This document shows positions 9,307 through 18,020 of a DNA stretch of 33,891 nt, piece by piece (the stretch's first letter is position 1; each line of letters begins with the position of its first letter). The translations under genes were made by a program, and so were the position numbers. The DNA is from an uncultured Anaerosacchariphilus sp. (GTDB lineage Bacteria; Bacillota; Clostridia; Lachnospirales; Lachnospiraceae). Location of the stretch: NCBI GenBank assembly GCA_934373375.1, contig CAKROP010000001.1:1-33891 (forward strand), written 5' to 3'. The notes under the pieces are model-generated. The model searched no databases and was not told the origin of the DNA. It saw nothing but the letters and a program-made list of their open reading frames with translations.

Positions 9307-11583
9307 ATGAAAATAAGAAAGCGGCCTTTATGTCTGACGGCGCTTGCCCTTGCAGTGGTGCTGCTGTGTCTTCCGGCGGAGCTTTTCAGAAAAGCTTCAC
9401 CGGATGCCACAGCTCATCCAGAGATTCTCACCGGCACCATCTGCCGGATGGAACCGGGCGGCATGACCGTCTGGCTTACCAAAACCAATTATCCGGACGC
9501 CGGGATCATCCTGGTGTCCTTCGAAGCCGAACCTTCAGTTTCTATCGGCAATACCATACGAATTGAGAATCATTTTAAAATACGAAAGCCGGAAGCCCCC
9601 ACCAATCCGGGGCAGTTTGACGCGGAACTCTATTATCAGACAAAGGGAATCGGGCTATTGTGCTATGCGAAGGATGCGACGGTCATCCGGGACGATGTGC
9701 GGTGGATGGCGCAATTACTGTATGAATTGCAGGAGAGCCTAAGCGCCCGTGTCCGAGGCTTATTTCCTGTGGACAAAAGCGGCGTCCTGGAGGCCGTGCT
9801 GCTGGGAAATAAGACAGATCTGGAGGCGGAGACCAAAAGCCTGTACCAGAAAAGCGGCATTTCCCATCTGCTGGCTATCTCCGGCCTGCATGTATCTGTA
9901 TTCGGCATGACGCTTTACCATTTCTTAAGGAAAATGGGCGGTTCTCTGCGAAGCTCGGGAGCGTTTTCTCTTTTTGTCGTACTGTTTTACGGCTTTCTGA
10001 CCGGTATGGGAACCTCTGCCTGTCGGGCTGTGGTGATGTTCGCGCTTCTGATAATCGGGGAGCTGCTGGGGAAAAGCTATGATATGCTGACAGCCCTGGC
10101 CTTTGGGGCAATTCTGCTGCTTTTGCGGCAGCCCTTGTATGTGCGCAGCGCCTCTTTTTTGCTGTCCTTCGGGGCCGTGACAGGCATCGGCCTGATTTTC
10201 CCGGCCCTGAAAGCATTATTTCTGCCAAAGAACCGCAGATGGGCGAAACGGGTGGAGCCGCTGCTTTTGAGCCTTTCGATTCAGATGATGACCCTGCCGG
10301 TACTGGAATATTTTTACAGCGAAATTCCGCTGTATGGGACGCTGTTAAATCTGGTGGTGACTCCTTTGATGTCCGTGGTGATGTTCACAGGAATTCTGAC
10401 TGTGGGGATAAGCTTTGTGCTGCCGGGCGCGGCGCGTGCTCCGGCTTTTCTATGTGGGGCGATTCTGGAATTCTATGAGCGGCTGGGAACGGCATCGCTT
10501 CGGCTTCCCGGAGCGGTGTTTACCTGTGGACAGCCAAAGATCTGGCAGATGGCGGGATATTACACAGGACTGGTTGTTTTTCTGTTCTGGCGTTATCAGC
10601 TGAAAGAGCGGAAAAAACGAAGAATGAGGCAGATAAACGATCCGGATCTCCGGCAGGAAGAAGCGGAGCGGGCGGAGCCGCACCGGCGGATCCTGCAGGC
10701 AGGCAGCGCGGCAGTGCTTGGGATTTTGATGCTTTTCCTGACACTGCGGCTGCATTCAGGTCTTCAGCTGGTGATGCTGGATGTGGGGCAGGGTGACGGC
10801 ATCTACCTGCGGACCGCAGCCGGAACGACGATTCTGATTGACGGCGGCAGTACCAGTGTGACGAAGGTGGGAACCTATCGGATTCTGCCTTTTTTGAAAT
10901 CGGAAGGAGTCGGAAGACTGGACTACATTGTGGTAACCCATACGGATGAAGACCATATTTCCGGCATAAAGGAGCTATTGGAGGCTGCGTCGGAGCCCGG
11001 CGGTCTGCGGATTGGTACGCTGCTTTTATCCGGGCGCTCCATGGAAGAGGAAAAGGGGCAGCGGCTGATGGAAAAAGCCCGGGAAAGCGGCGTGACAGTG
11101 CAGAAAATTGAGAAAGGGGCGGTGCTGCGGGATGGTTTGACAGAACTAACCTGCCTGCATCCGGATGGGACGGAGGTTTACGCGGATGTGAACGAAGCCT
11201 CTGTGGTGCTGGCGCTTCGGTATCAGGAGTTTTCGGTGATGCTGACGGGGGATCTGGAAGAGACGGGAGAGCGGGAGATCATGGAGCGGGAGCAGAAGCA
11301 TGGCGGGAAGGAATGGCCTCCATACGGCTTTGCGGTTCTGAAAGCCGGACACCATGGCTCCAGGACTTCCTGCGGTGAAGCGTGGTTAGAGACAGTGAAG
11401 CCGCGCCTGACCCTGATTTCCTGCGGAAAGGATAACTCCTACGGACATCCGCACAGGGAGGCGCTGGAACGGCTGGATGCGGCGGGCAGCAAAATTTTGC
11501 AGACGACAGAGTGTGGAGCGATTACGGTAGAAAGTGACGGAAAAGACTTCAGCGTGCATGTTTATAAAAAATACAAGGGATAA
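9307..11583 (+). CDS. comEC: ComEC/Rec2-family DNA internalisation protein
   Basis: A 758-residue polytopic protein with the full ComEC layout. An N-terminal DUF4131-like region (about 30-150) is followed by the Competence-domain membrane core (about 170-420), which includes the diagnostic SGLHVSVFG and GTSACRAVVMF segments. After a basic linker comes a metallo-beta-lactamase-like domain (about 490-750) with HTDEDH (His545 to His550), LTGDLEE, GHHGS and YGHPH. ComEC forms the channel that passes single-stranded DNA into the cytoplasm. The ATG at 9307 is only three bases after GGAG, an unusually short spacing, but no other in-frame start precedes the first helix. Its neighbour across the terminator is holA, as in other Firmicutes. 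Confidence 0.95.
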   Translation: MKIRKRPLCLTALALAVVLLCLPAELFRKASPDATAHPEILTGTICRMEPGGMTVWLTKTNYPDAGIILVSFEAEPSVSIGNTIRIENHFKIRKPEAPTNPGQFDAELYYQTKGIGLLCYAKDATVIRDDVRWMAQLLYELQESLSARVRGLFPVDKSGVLEAVLLGNKTDLEAETKSLYQKSGISHLLAISGLHVSVFGMTLYHFLRKMGGSLRSSGAFSLFVVLFYGFLTGMGTSACRAVVMFALLIIGELLGKSYDMLTALAFGAILLLLRQPLYVRSASFLLSFGAVTGIGLIFPALKALFLPKNRRWAKRVEPLLLSLSIQMMTLPVLEYFYSEIPLYGTLLNLVVTPLMSVVMFTGILTVGISFVLPGAARAPAFLCGAILEFYERLGTASLRLPGAVFTCGQPKIWQMAGYYTGLVVFLFWRYQLKERKKRRMRQINDPDLRQEEAERAEPHRRILQAGSAAVLGILMLFLTLRLHSGLQLVMLDVGQGDGIYLRTAAGTTILIDGGSTSVTKVGTYRILPFLKSEGVGRLDYIVVTHTDEDHISGIKELLEAASEPGGLRIGTLLLSGRSMEEEKGQRLMEKARESGVTVQKIEKGAVLRDGLTELTCLHPDGTEVYADVNEASVVLALRYQEFSVMLTGDLEETGEREIMEREQKHGGKEWPPYGFAVLKAGHHGSRTSCGEAWLETVKPRLTLISCGKDNSYGHPHREALERLDAAGSKILQTTECGAITVESDGKDFSVHVYKKYKG

Positions 11584-11606
11584 TAAAAAAGAAAAACTTA
11601 GGATAA

Positions 11607-11659
11607 AAAGAGTTCGCTCCTGCACCGGTGCATTCTTGGCTGGAGAAAGCGAACTCTTT
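11607..11659. terminator. Bidirectional terminator between comEC and holA
   Basis: A perfect 12-base stem (11607-11618 with 11648-11659, arms AAAGAGTTCGCT and its complement) encloses a 29-base loop. The loop contains a second perfect palindrome, TGCACCGGTGCA (11621-11632). The arms begin with A runs and end with T runs, so it can work in both directions between the convergent genes. Confidence 0.85.
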
Positions 11660-11687
11660 CTAATTTACGAAATTTAATTTCCATAAT

Positions 11688-12665
11688 TTATTTACTATAT
11701 TTCATAATAAGAAGCTCCACGCTGAGCGTATCCGTAATCTTACCGGTCTTCACATCCTCTTCCGCCTGCACGCAGTCCTGCACGGCGGCCTTCAGCTGTT
11801 CGGTGGTAAAGCTTTTCGCCTGGGTCATGCATCTTCCGGCCACAAAGGGCGCGATTTTTGCCCGGGAAGCAATCGCTGCTTTATCATAACCCTTAGCAGC
11901 CAGGCTTTTGACCAGTAAAAGCTGATTGAACTGGCGGGCAATGAGAAACAGGATGCGCATGGGCGGCTCTTTTAGGGAGAGCAGATCGTAGTAGAGATCC
12001 AGCGCCTTTTTCTGATTCTTTTCAGCCAGGGCGCGGATCATCTCAAAAATCTGTCCGGTGGTCTGTACGGTACAGATGTCATTTACATCCCGGGAGGTAA
12101 TCACGTCCCGGCCCTCTGTGTAGGAGAGCAGCTTTTCCAGCTCTGTGGAAATATTTTCCATATCGATGCCGGTACGCTCCAGAAAGAGCTGCAGAGTGGA
12201 CTCGGTGATTTTTTTATTTTCCTTTTTCAGGGTGCCCAGGATCCATTTCATCAGGGTACGCTCGTCCTGGGTCTGGAATTCAATGACGCGGCCCTGCTTC
12301 TGAACGGCTTTGTAGAGCCGGTTCCGCTTGTCTGTTTCCGTTTCCACGAAGATGATGCAGGTGGTGTCAGGCATCTTCGGAAGGTAGTCGGCCAGCTCGT
12401 CGCATTTATTCTTGAAAAAGCCGCTGTCCTCAATGAGAATCAGCCGCCGTTCGGCAAAAAAAGGCAGGGTGTCTGCCAGACTGATAATCTCCGCCGGGAT
12501 GATATTCTTACCCTCAAAGCGGGAGAAATTCATAGTGTCGGAAGGGTCGCAGAGAGCCTGCGCCAGCCGGTTCTTATACTGGTTGCGTAAATAAGCCTCT
12601 TCCCCGCAGAACAGGTAGGCGGTTTTGAAATTGCCGTTCTTGATATCCTCCGCCAGCATTTTCAT
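11688..12665 (-). CDS. holA: DNA polymerase III delta subunit HolA
   Basis: A 325-residue clamp-loader subunit. It opens the sliding clamp with the tau/gamma and delta-prime subunits at the replication fork. Family features are the N-terminal segment TAYLFCGEEAYLRNQY, then SLADTLPFFAERRLILIEDSGFF, a middle region beginning ISTELEKLLSYTEGRDVIT, and the C-terminal collar domain (about 205-325) with ARQFNQLLLVKSL. The open frame allows a GTG at 12674, but the ATG whose last base is 12665 has a GAGG site eight bases upstream, so I prefer it. It lies downstream of rpsT on the same strand, separated by a terminator, so read-through or an undetected promoter must drive it. Confidence 0.95.
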   Translation of the reverse strand: MKMLAEDIKNGNFKTAYLFCGEEAYLRNQYKNRLAQALCDPSDTMNFSRFEGKNIIPAEIISLADTLPFFAERRLILIEDSGFFKNKCDELADYLPKMPDTTCIIFVETETDKRNRLYKAVQKQGRVIEFQTQDERTLMKWILGTLKKENKKITESTLQLFLERTGIDMENISTELEKLLSYTEGRDVITSRDVNDICTVQTTGQIFEMIRALAEKNQKKALDLYYDLLSLKEPPMRILFLIARQFNQLLLVKSLAAKGYDKAAIASRAKIAPFVAGRCMTQAKSFTTEQLKAAVQDCVQAEEDVKTGKITDTLSVELLIMKYSK

Positions 12666-12686
12666 AGGAGACACCTCATTTCCATA

Positions 12687-12722
12687 AAAAAGAGACCCAA
12701 ATGACGGAATGGGTCTCTTTTT
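12687..12722 (-). terminator. Terminator downstream of rpsT
   Basis: AAAAAGAGACCC (12687-12698) pairs perfectly with GGGTCTCTTTTT (12711-12722) around a 12-base loop. On the - strand the stem is followed by a T run. It lies 18 bases past the rpsT stop. Confidence 0.85.
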
Positions 12723-12740
12723 AAGATTCGTCTATCTCAA

Positions 12741-13004
12741 TTAAGCGATGCTGTTTACAGCCTTGGTCAGACGGGAAATCTTGCGGGAAGTTGTGTTCTT
12801 GTGGTAAACTCCCTTGGAAGTAGCCTTGCTCATGGTAGCGATAGCAGCCTTTAAGCAAGCCTTTGCAGTCTCAACATCCTTTGCGGCAACTGCAGCGTCT
12901 ACTTTCTTGATTGCGGTCTTAACCTCAGACTTGATAGCCTTATTTCTGGCTGTTCTAGTCTCGGCAACCTGAATTCTCTTCTTTGCAGATTTAATGTTAG
13001 CCAA
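12741..13004 (-). CDS. rpsT: 30S ribosomal protein S20
   Basis: An 87-residue basic protein of the small ribosomal subunit that binds 16S rRNA. It begins (M)ANIKSAKKRIQVAETRTARNKA, the standard S20 N-terminus, and ends TSRKISRLTKAVNSIA. The open frame runs to 13070, but the correct start is the TTG at 13004-13002, preceded by GGAGGTG at a normal distance; this gives exactly the family length. A UUG start is also used by E. coli rpsT, where it matters for autoregulation. The gene has its own strong promoter (13098-13126) and an approximately 90-base leader with a hairpin. Confidence 0.97.
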   Translation of the reverse strand: MANIKSAKKRIQVAETRTARNKAIKSEVKTAIKKVDAAVAAKDVETAKACLKAAIATMSKATSKGVYHKNTTSRKISRLTKAVNSIA

Positions 13005-13029
13005 TCCGTACACCTCCAAACCATGTTTT

Positions 13030-13045
13030 AAAATAAGCTTATTTT
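13030..13045 (-). promoter_or_regulatory. Palindromic hairpin in the rpsT leader
   Basis: AAAATAAGCTTATTTT is a perfect 16-base palindrome, flanked by CATGT and ACATG that can lengthen the stem. It sits in the untranslated leader about 25 bases before the TTG start, next to the ribosome-binding site. Confidence 0.45.
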
Positions 13046-13097
13046 TACATGTTCCGTAAAAGCCGGACACGGACGTCTTTACAAAACATACTCATAT

Positions 13098-13126
13098 ATT
13101 TTAGGACAGGAATAACGTTATGTCAA
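13098..13126 (-). promoter_or_regulatory. Sigma-A promoter of rpsT
   Basis: Read on the - strand, TTGACA (13126-13121) and TAAAAT (13103-13098) are exactly 17 bases apart: a consensus -35 and a one-mismatch -10. Confidence 0.85.
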
Positions 13127-13196
13127 TACATATTTCTGAAAAAATCGCAAAAAATAGAAAGAAATAGCGTAAGACAAGAAAACAGGAGGAAACGGG

Positions 13197-14051
13197 ATGA
13201 GTGAGTTTCAGGTGCGGACGGATCTGGCGCTGGAGGCCAGAGAGCGGTTTGAGGAGGATGTGGAAATTCGTGGCGTAGCCGTGGAAGAGTCCTATGACGA
13301 GCGGCGGGACATCCGTGTGACGGTAGTCCGGATTCAGACGGAAAATGGGGCGAAGGCCATGGGAAAGCCCATCGGTACCTATATTACACTGGAAGCGCCC
13401 CGGATGTCGGAGCCGGACGAGGATTATCACCGGGAGGTGTCGGAGAAGCTGGCAGAATATCTGAAAAAGCTTCTGGATGTGAAAAATGAGAAATCTGTGC
13501 TGGTGGTGGGTCTGGGCAACCGGGAAGTGACGCCGGACGCCCTGGGACCGGAGGTGGCCGGTCATCTGCGCGTTACCCGTCATGTGGTACGGGAATATGG
13601 CAAGACTGCGTTTGCGAAGGAAAAGGTGCATCTGGTCAGCGCCATTGTTCCCGGTGTGATGGCACAGACCGGTATGGAGACCCTGGAGGTGGTGCAGGGT
13701 ATCGTAGCCGAGACAAAGCCGGATTATGTGATAGTCATTGATGCCCTGGCGGCCCGCAGCAGCAAGCGCCTGAACCGGACCATCCAGTTGTCCGACGCAG
13801 GCATTCAGCCCGGTTCCGGCGTGGGCAATCACAGGAACAGTCTGTCAAAGGAGACGATTGGTGTCCCGGTGCTGGCCATCGGTGTGCCTACCGTGGTGGA
13901 CGCGGCAACCATCGTCTACGACGCCACGGGCGATCGAAGGAGCGTGCCGCCGGGATTGAACGGTATGTTTGTAACTCCGAAGAACGTGGACGAGATGATC
14001 CGCCGCTTAGGCTTTACCATTTCCGAGGCCCTGAATTTAGCCCTGTCCTGA
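13197..14051 (+). CDS. gpr: GPR endopeptidase (germination protease)
   Basis: A 284-residue protease that starts breakdown of small acid-soluble spore proteins at germination; made as a zymogen in the forespore. The N-terminal RTDLALE resembles the SASP cleavage site and marks the likely self-processing point (between Asp9 and Leu10, inferred from the Bacillus enzyme). The core VLVVGLGNREVTPDALGP (about 101-118), VIDALAARS and GVPVLAIGVPTVVDAATI are family signatures. It is shorter than the roughly 370-residue Bacillus protein. An AGGAGG site (13184-13189) sets the start. spoIIP follows 53 bases downstream, a conserved pairing in spore formers. Confidence 0.96.
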   Translation: MSEFQVRTDLALEARERFEEDVEIRGVAVEESYDERRDIRVTVVRIQTENGAKAMGKPIGTYITLEAPRMSEPDEDYHREVSEKLAEYLKKLLDVKNEKSVLVVGLGNREVTPDALGPEVAGHLRVTRHVVREYGKTAFAKEKVHLVSAIVPGVMAQTGMETLEVVQGIVAETKPDYVIVIDALAARSSKRLNRTIQLSDAGIQPGSGVGNHRNSLSKETIGVPVLAIGVPTVVDAATIVYDATGDRRSVPPGLNGMFVTPKNVDEMIRRLGFTISEALNLALS

Positions 14052-14104
14052 CATAAGCGTGTCCGGTGGCTCATATACTGAAAACAGTATGGGGGAATGA
14101 ACGC

Positions 14105-15406
14105 GTGAGAAAACAAAGCAGCAGGAAAATCGGAAAAGCCATAAATGGCCTGGTCTGGCTCCTGATCGCCGGCATGGGACTCTACATCCTGTGCAGCAGC
14201 GTCAGAGTCAGGCCCCTTCGAAAGGCCTCTTATATCTGGAAAGCAGGTCTTCTGGAGATGGAAGGAGATCTGCAGCGGGCGGCCACGAAAACCCTGTATC
14301 CGGCCCTGGTTTACACGGCGTCCGGCGGCGGGACCAAAGCAGACAGTCTGGAGGAATGGGTGCTGGAGCGCGCGGTGAGCATCATTCCCCTCTACGGTTT
14401 TCTGGCCGGACAGCAGGATTACACCCCGGCCATCGAGAGCACTGCAGCTTATGAAATCCTGATTCAGGGCGGCGTCCATGATGAAAACGAGATCAACCAG
14501 GAGACCGGAGAGGCCTTCGACCTGGCGGAGCAGGTGGAAGAAGAAAATCAGCAGGCGACAAAACCGGAACCGGACGGGGAGCCGAAAGCAGATCAGGGGA
14601 AAGTGCCGTCAGAACCTTCCGTGCAGGGGCGGGAATACAGCGCCGCAGAGCTCTCCGATTTTGATTTCCTGAAAAACAACTTCTATATAATAGAAAGCAA
14701 CACGGATATCAGCAGCGATCTTCTGAATGCCGGCGCCCTGCTTTCCATGGACATGACCCTGCAGCAGGATAGCAGCGCGCCCCAGATTCTGATTTATCAT
14801 ACACATTCTCAGGAGGGCTTTGCAGATTCCGTGGAGGGTGACGTAGGCACCACCATCGTAGGCGTTGGCGACCGCCTGACGGAAATCCTGCGGGAACGCT
14901 TTGGGTATAACGTGATACATAATACGAATGTCTATGATTACATGGACGGCGAACTGGATCGGAATCGTGCCTATACACTGGCAGCGGAGGATGTGAAGCG
15001 GATTCTGGCGGAAAATCCGTCCATCGAAGTGCTGATAGATCTGCACCGGGATGGTGTAAATGAAGGCACCCATCTGGTGACTGAGGTGGACGGAAAACCC
15101 ACGGCCCAGTTCATGTTTTTCAACGGCTTAAGCTACAGCAGACGGAACGGTCCCATATCTTATCTGTATAATCCTTATATCGGGGAAAATCTGGCGTTGT
15201 CTCTGCAGCTAAAGCTTGCCTGTGAAAAGTATTATCCGGGTGTCAGCCGCAAAATCTATCTGAAGAGTCTGCGTTACAACCTGCATCTGCGGCCCAAGTC
15301 CCTGCTTGTGGAAGCCGGAGCTCAGACCAACACCCTGGAGGAAATGATGAACGCAATGGATCCCCTGGCGGAGGTGCTTTACCAGGTGTTAGGCAATCCT
15401 AAATAG
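14105..15406 (+). CDS. spoIIP: Stage II sporulation protein P (peptidoglycan amidase/endopeptidase)
   Basis: A 433-residue membrane-anchored wall hydrolase of the SpoIID-SpoIIM-SpoIIP engulfment machine. One N-terminal membrane helix (about 14-31) follows a basic tail; a low-complexity acidic linker (about 130-185, rich in E, Q, P, K) leads to the catalytic domain. Conserved residues are visible in IYHTHSQEGF (His232, His234, Glu237), LIDLHRDG, the central FFNGLSY and the C-terminal LRPKSLLVEAGAQTNT. The frame is open from a GTG at 14066, but the GTG at 14105 has a GGGGG-rich site nine bases upstream and gives the usual basic-plus-helix start. No clear terminator follows. Confidence 0.93.
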   Translation: MRKQSSRKIGKAINGLVWLLIAGMGLYILCSSVRVRPLRKASYIWKAGLLEMEGDLQRAATKTLYPALVYTASGGGTKADSLEEWVLERAVSIIPLYGFLAGQQDYTPAIESTAAYEILIQGGVHDENEINQETGEAFDLAEQVEEENQQATKPEPDGEPKADQGKVPSEPSVQGREYSAAELSDFDFLKNNFYIIESNTDISSDLLNAGALLSMDMTLQQDSSAPQILIYHTHSQEGFADSVEGDVGTTIVGVGDRLTEILRERFGYNVIHNTNVYDYMDGELDRNRAYTLAAEDVKRILAENPSIEVLIDLHRDGVNEGTHLVTEVDGKPTAQFMFFNGLSYSRRNGPISYLYNPYIGENLALSLQLKLACEKYYPGVSRKIYLKSLRYNLHLRPKSLLVEAGAQTNTLEEMMNAMDPLAEVLYQVLGNPK

Positions 15407-15411
15407 CATAA

Positions 15412-15478
15412 ACTAACCGAAATGTCAATGAGTTTTTCGCGGCTAAATCAACAAAAATTATCAATAAGAACGGTTAGT
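15412..15478. repeat. Spaced inverted repeat just upstream of a promoter
   Basis: ACTAACCG (15412-15419) and CGGTTAGT (15471-15478) are perfect complements 51 bases apart. The right half abuts the -35 element at 15480. There is no following T run, so it is not an intrinsic terminator; a paired operator is possible but unproven. The remainder of the 15407-15608 intergenic stretch holds the promoter and an AT-rich leader. Confidence 0.4.
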
Positions 15479-15479
15479 C

Positions 15480-15507
15480 TTGCCTTTGAAAAAGAGCATG
15501 CTATAAT
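15480..15507 (+). promoter_or_regulatory. Promoter for the ferrosome-like pair
   Basis: TTGCCT (15480-15485) and a perfect TATAAT (15502-15507) with a 16-base spacer. The leader to the next ATG is about 95 bases. Confidence 0.7.
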
Positions 15508-15608
15508 TAGCCTGTCCAAAAGATAAAAGACGAAGACATCATTGCGGACATTGTAAAACCAATACGGTTCATAAACAATAAGCATACGGATAAGAGGAGG
15601 AAATTATA

Positions 15609-15920
15609 ATGCTGAAATTAAAGAATGTTGACTGGAAGAAGACGGGAATTTTCGCTGCAGGTGTGCTGTTTGGCACCGCAGGTATCAAGGCACTGTCAAG
15701 CGATGACGCTAAGAATGTATATACTAACTGCACCGCAGCCGTACTTCGTGCGAAGAGCTGCGTCATGAAGACTGCAGCTGTGATCCAGGAGAACGCAGAG
15801 GACATCTATGCTGGCGCAAAGCAGATCAATGAGGAGCGCGAGGCAGCCGCAGAGGCAGCAGTCGTGGCAGACGCTGAGGCAGAGGAAGCTGCAGAGACAA
15901 CTGAGGAGACAGAGGCGTAA
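15609..15920 (+). CDS. Small GxxxG membrane protein, FezA/DUF6110-like
   Basis: A 103-residue protein. Residues 12-28 form one membrane helix rich in spaced glycines (Gly13, 18, 22, 25; GVLFG is a GxxxG packing motif). A conserved-looking segment follows, SSDDAKNVYTNCTAAVLRAKSCVMKT (31-56), holding two cysteines, then a helical acidic/alanine-rich tail (57-103). A GAGGAGG site lies before the ATG. It is four bases upstream of a P1B-type ATPase gene. From memory, such DUF6110-type proteins accompany these ATPases in Clostridia, and the layout matches FezA of ferrosome systems, where a GxxxG membrane protein builds the iron-storing vesicle. The family assignment is inference, not a computed match. 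Confidence 0.7.
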   Translation: MLKLKNVDWKKTGIFAAGVLFGTAGIKALSSDDAKNVYTNCTAAVLRAKSCVMKTAAVIQENAEDIYAGAKQINEEREAAAEAAVVADAEAEEAAETTEETEA

Positions 15921-15924
15921 ATCC

Positions 15925-18000
15925 ATGAAGTTCATCATTAAGCATGAAATCAGAGGCAGAATCCGTGTTCAGGCCTGCGTACGCCGTATGAGCATCGAAG
16001 AGGCGGATACTCTTCAGTATTATCTGGACACACGGGATTTTGTAACTTCGGCAAAAATACAGCGCAATACTCTGAGCATCGTGGTTTATTATACGGGGGA
16101 TCGGCAGCAGGTGCTGACGGCTCTTCGGAACTTCCGTTATGAAAATGTGAACGTTCCCCAGGCGGTATTCCAAAGCTCCGGCAGAGCATTGAATGAGGAG
16201 TACTGGGAGAAGCTGGTGAACAGTGTCATCATGCGCGCGGGAAGCAAGCTGTTTCTGCCCTATCCGATCCGCGCCGGCATTGCATTTGTAAAATCGTGGA
16301 AATATCTGTGGAAGGGCGCGAAGACCCTGGCCCATGGTAAGATGGAGGTTCCGGTACTGGATGCCACCGCCATCGGCGTGTCCGTATTCCGGGGCGACTT
16401 CGATACCGCAGGCTCTGTCATGTTCCTGCTTGGCATCGGTGAGATCCTGGAGGAGTGGACCCACAAGAAGTCCGTGGGCGATCTGGCTCGCAGTATGTCC
16501 CTGAACATTGAAAAGGTGTGGCTCTTAAGCGACGGCCAGGAGGTTCTGGTGGATTCTTCTTCCATTCAGGAAAAAGATCTGGTTGTCATCCATATGGGAA
16601 ATGTGGTACCATTTGATGGAACGGTAGAAGCAGGCGAGGGTATGGTGAACCAGTCCTCCCTGACCGGTGAATCTGTTCCTGTGGCCAAGGCTCCGGGAGC
16701 GTCGGTCTACGCCGGAACCGTTCTGGAGGAAGGCGAGCTGACCATCCGTGTCAAAGTGGGAAGCGGCGCAAGCAAGTATGATCGCATCGCGGCCATGATC
16801 GAGGAGTCTGAAAAGCTGAAATCATCCGTGGAGGGCAAGGCAGAGCATCTGGCTGACAAGCTGGTTCCCTACACCCTGGCGGGTGCGGCGGCCACCTGGT
16901 TTTTCACCCGTAATATGACGAAGACCCTGGCCGTACTCATGGTGGATTTCTCCTGCGCATTGAAGCTGGCGATTCCGATTTCGGTCCTGTCAGCCATTCG
17001 TGAAGCCGGGGCGGAGCATGTGACCGTCAAGGGCGGTAAGTACCTGGAGGCTGTGGCAGAGGCGGATACCATCGTCTTTGACAAGACCGGTACTCTGACA
17101 AAGGCCTGCCCCACCGTGGCAGAGGTGGTTCCCTTTAACGGCGAGAGTCCGGACGAGCTTCTTCGTCTGGCTGCCTGCCTGGAGGAGCACTTTCCCCATT
17201 CCATGGCGAAAGCAGTTGTGGACGCCGCCAGGGCGCGCAGCCTGAACCATGAAGAAAAGCATTCGAAAGTAGAATATATTGTGGCGCACGGCATTTCTAC
17301 GACAGTAGAAGGGAAGAAAGCGGTTATCGGAAGCTATCATTTCGTATTCGACGATGAGAAATGTGTCCTTCCGGCCGGAACCGAGGAGAAGTTTAACGCG
17401 CTCCCGGCTGAGTATTCCCATCTCTATCTGGCAGTAGAGGGCGAGCTGGCAGCCGTTATCTGCATCGAGGATCCCATTCGTCCCGAGGCGCCGGCTGTGA
17501 TTCAGGCCCTGAAGGACGCAGGCATCTCCAAGGTAGTCATGATGACCGGAGACAGTGAGCGGACAGCCAGAGCCGTAGCGGCTAAGGTGGGCGTGGACGA
17601 GTTCTTCGCAGAGGTTCTGCCGGAGGATAAGGCACGCTTTGTAGAGGAAGAGAAGGCAAAGGGCCGTAAGGTCATGATGATCGGCGACGGCATCAACGAT
17701 TCCCCGGCACTGTCTGCGGCAGACGTAGGCATTGCTATCAGCGACGGTGCGGAGATTGCCCGGGAAATCGCGGACGTGACCGTGGGCGCAGAGGATCTGT
17801 GGCAGCTGGTAGCCTTAAAGCACATCGGCAATGGCCTGATGAAGCGGATTCATAAGAATTACCGGACCATCGTAGGCTTCAATACCGGCCTCATCGTTCT
17901 GGGTGTAGCCGGAATCCTGCAGCCGACCACCTCCGCACTGCTTCACAATACATCCACACTTGTGATAAGCTTAAACAGCATGAAGCCCTTATGCAAATAG
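15925..18000 (+). CDS. P1B-type metal ATPase with SCA motif, FezB-like
   Basis: A 691-residue P-type ATPase. The N-terminus (1-75) looks like a heavy-metal-associated fold but lacks the CxxC metal site. Then come membrane helices, the actuator TGES, a transmembrane motif DFSCALKL (Ser343-Cys344-Ala345) in place of the CPC of copper pumps, the phosphorylation site DKTGTLT (Asp386), FPHSMAKAV in the nucleotide domain, MMTGD and GDGINDSPAL. An SCA motif is what I recall for the P1B-6 class, which includes FezB of ferrosomes and is linked to iron. The frame is open upstream from 15808 inside the preceding gene, but the ATG at 15925 is the natural start. It is followed by a terminator, so the two genes are a closed unit. 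Confidence 0.88.
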   Translation: MKFIIKHEIRGRIRVQACVRRMSIEEADTLQYYLDTRDFVTSAKIQRNTLSIVVYYTGDRQQVLTALRNFRYENVNVPQAVFQSSGRALNEEYWEKLVNSVIMRAGSKLFLPYPIRAGIAFVKSWKYLWKGAKTLAHGKMEVPVLDATAIGVSVFRGDFDTAGSVMFLLGIGEILEEWTHKKSVGDLARSMSLNIEKVWLLSDGQEVLVDSSSIQEKDLVVIHMGNVVPFDGTVEAGEGMVNQSSLTGESVPVAKAPGASVYAGTVLEEGELTIRVKVGSGASKYDRIAAMIEESEKLKSSVEGKAEHLADKLVPYTLAGAAATWFFTRNMTKTLAVLMVDFSCALKLAIPISVLSAIREAGAEHVTVKGGKYLEAVAEADTIVFDKTGTLTKACPTVAEVVPFNGESPDELLRLAACLEEHFPHSMAKAVVDAARARSLNHEEKHSKVEYIVAHGISTTVEGKKAVIGSYHFVFDDEKCVLPAGTEEKFNALPAEYSHLYLAVEGELAAVICIEDPIRPEAPAVIQALKDAGISKVVMMTGDSERTARAVAAKVGVDEFFAEVLPEDKARFVEEEKAKGRKVMMIGDGINDSPALSAADVGIAISDGAEIAREIADVTVGAEDLWQLVALKHIGNGLMKRIHKNYRTIVGFNTGLIVLGVAGILQPTTSALLHNTSTLVISLNSMKPLCK

Positions 18001-18020
18001 GGGATGCTGATAATAGACCG

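Noticed and set aside
15412..15478. spoIIP terminator made from the ACTAACCG inverted repeat
   Set aside because: The spacing is 51 bases and no T run follows, so it does not fit an intrinsic terminator.
15513..15551. TGTCC/GGACA inverted repeat in the leader of the ferrosome-like pair
   Set aside because: Only five bases per arm with a long loop; expected by chance.
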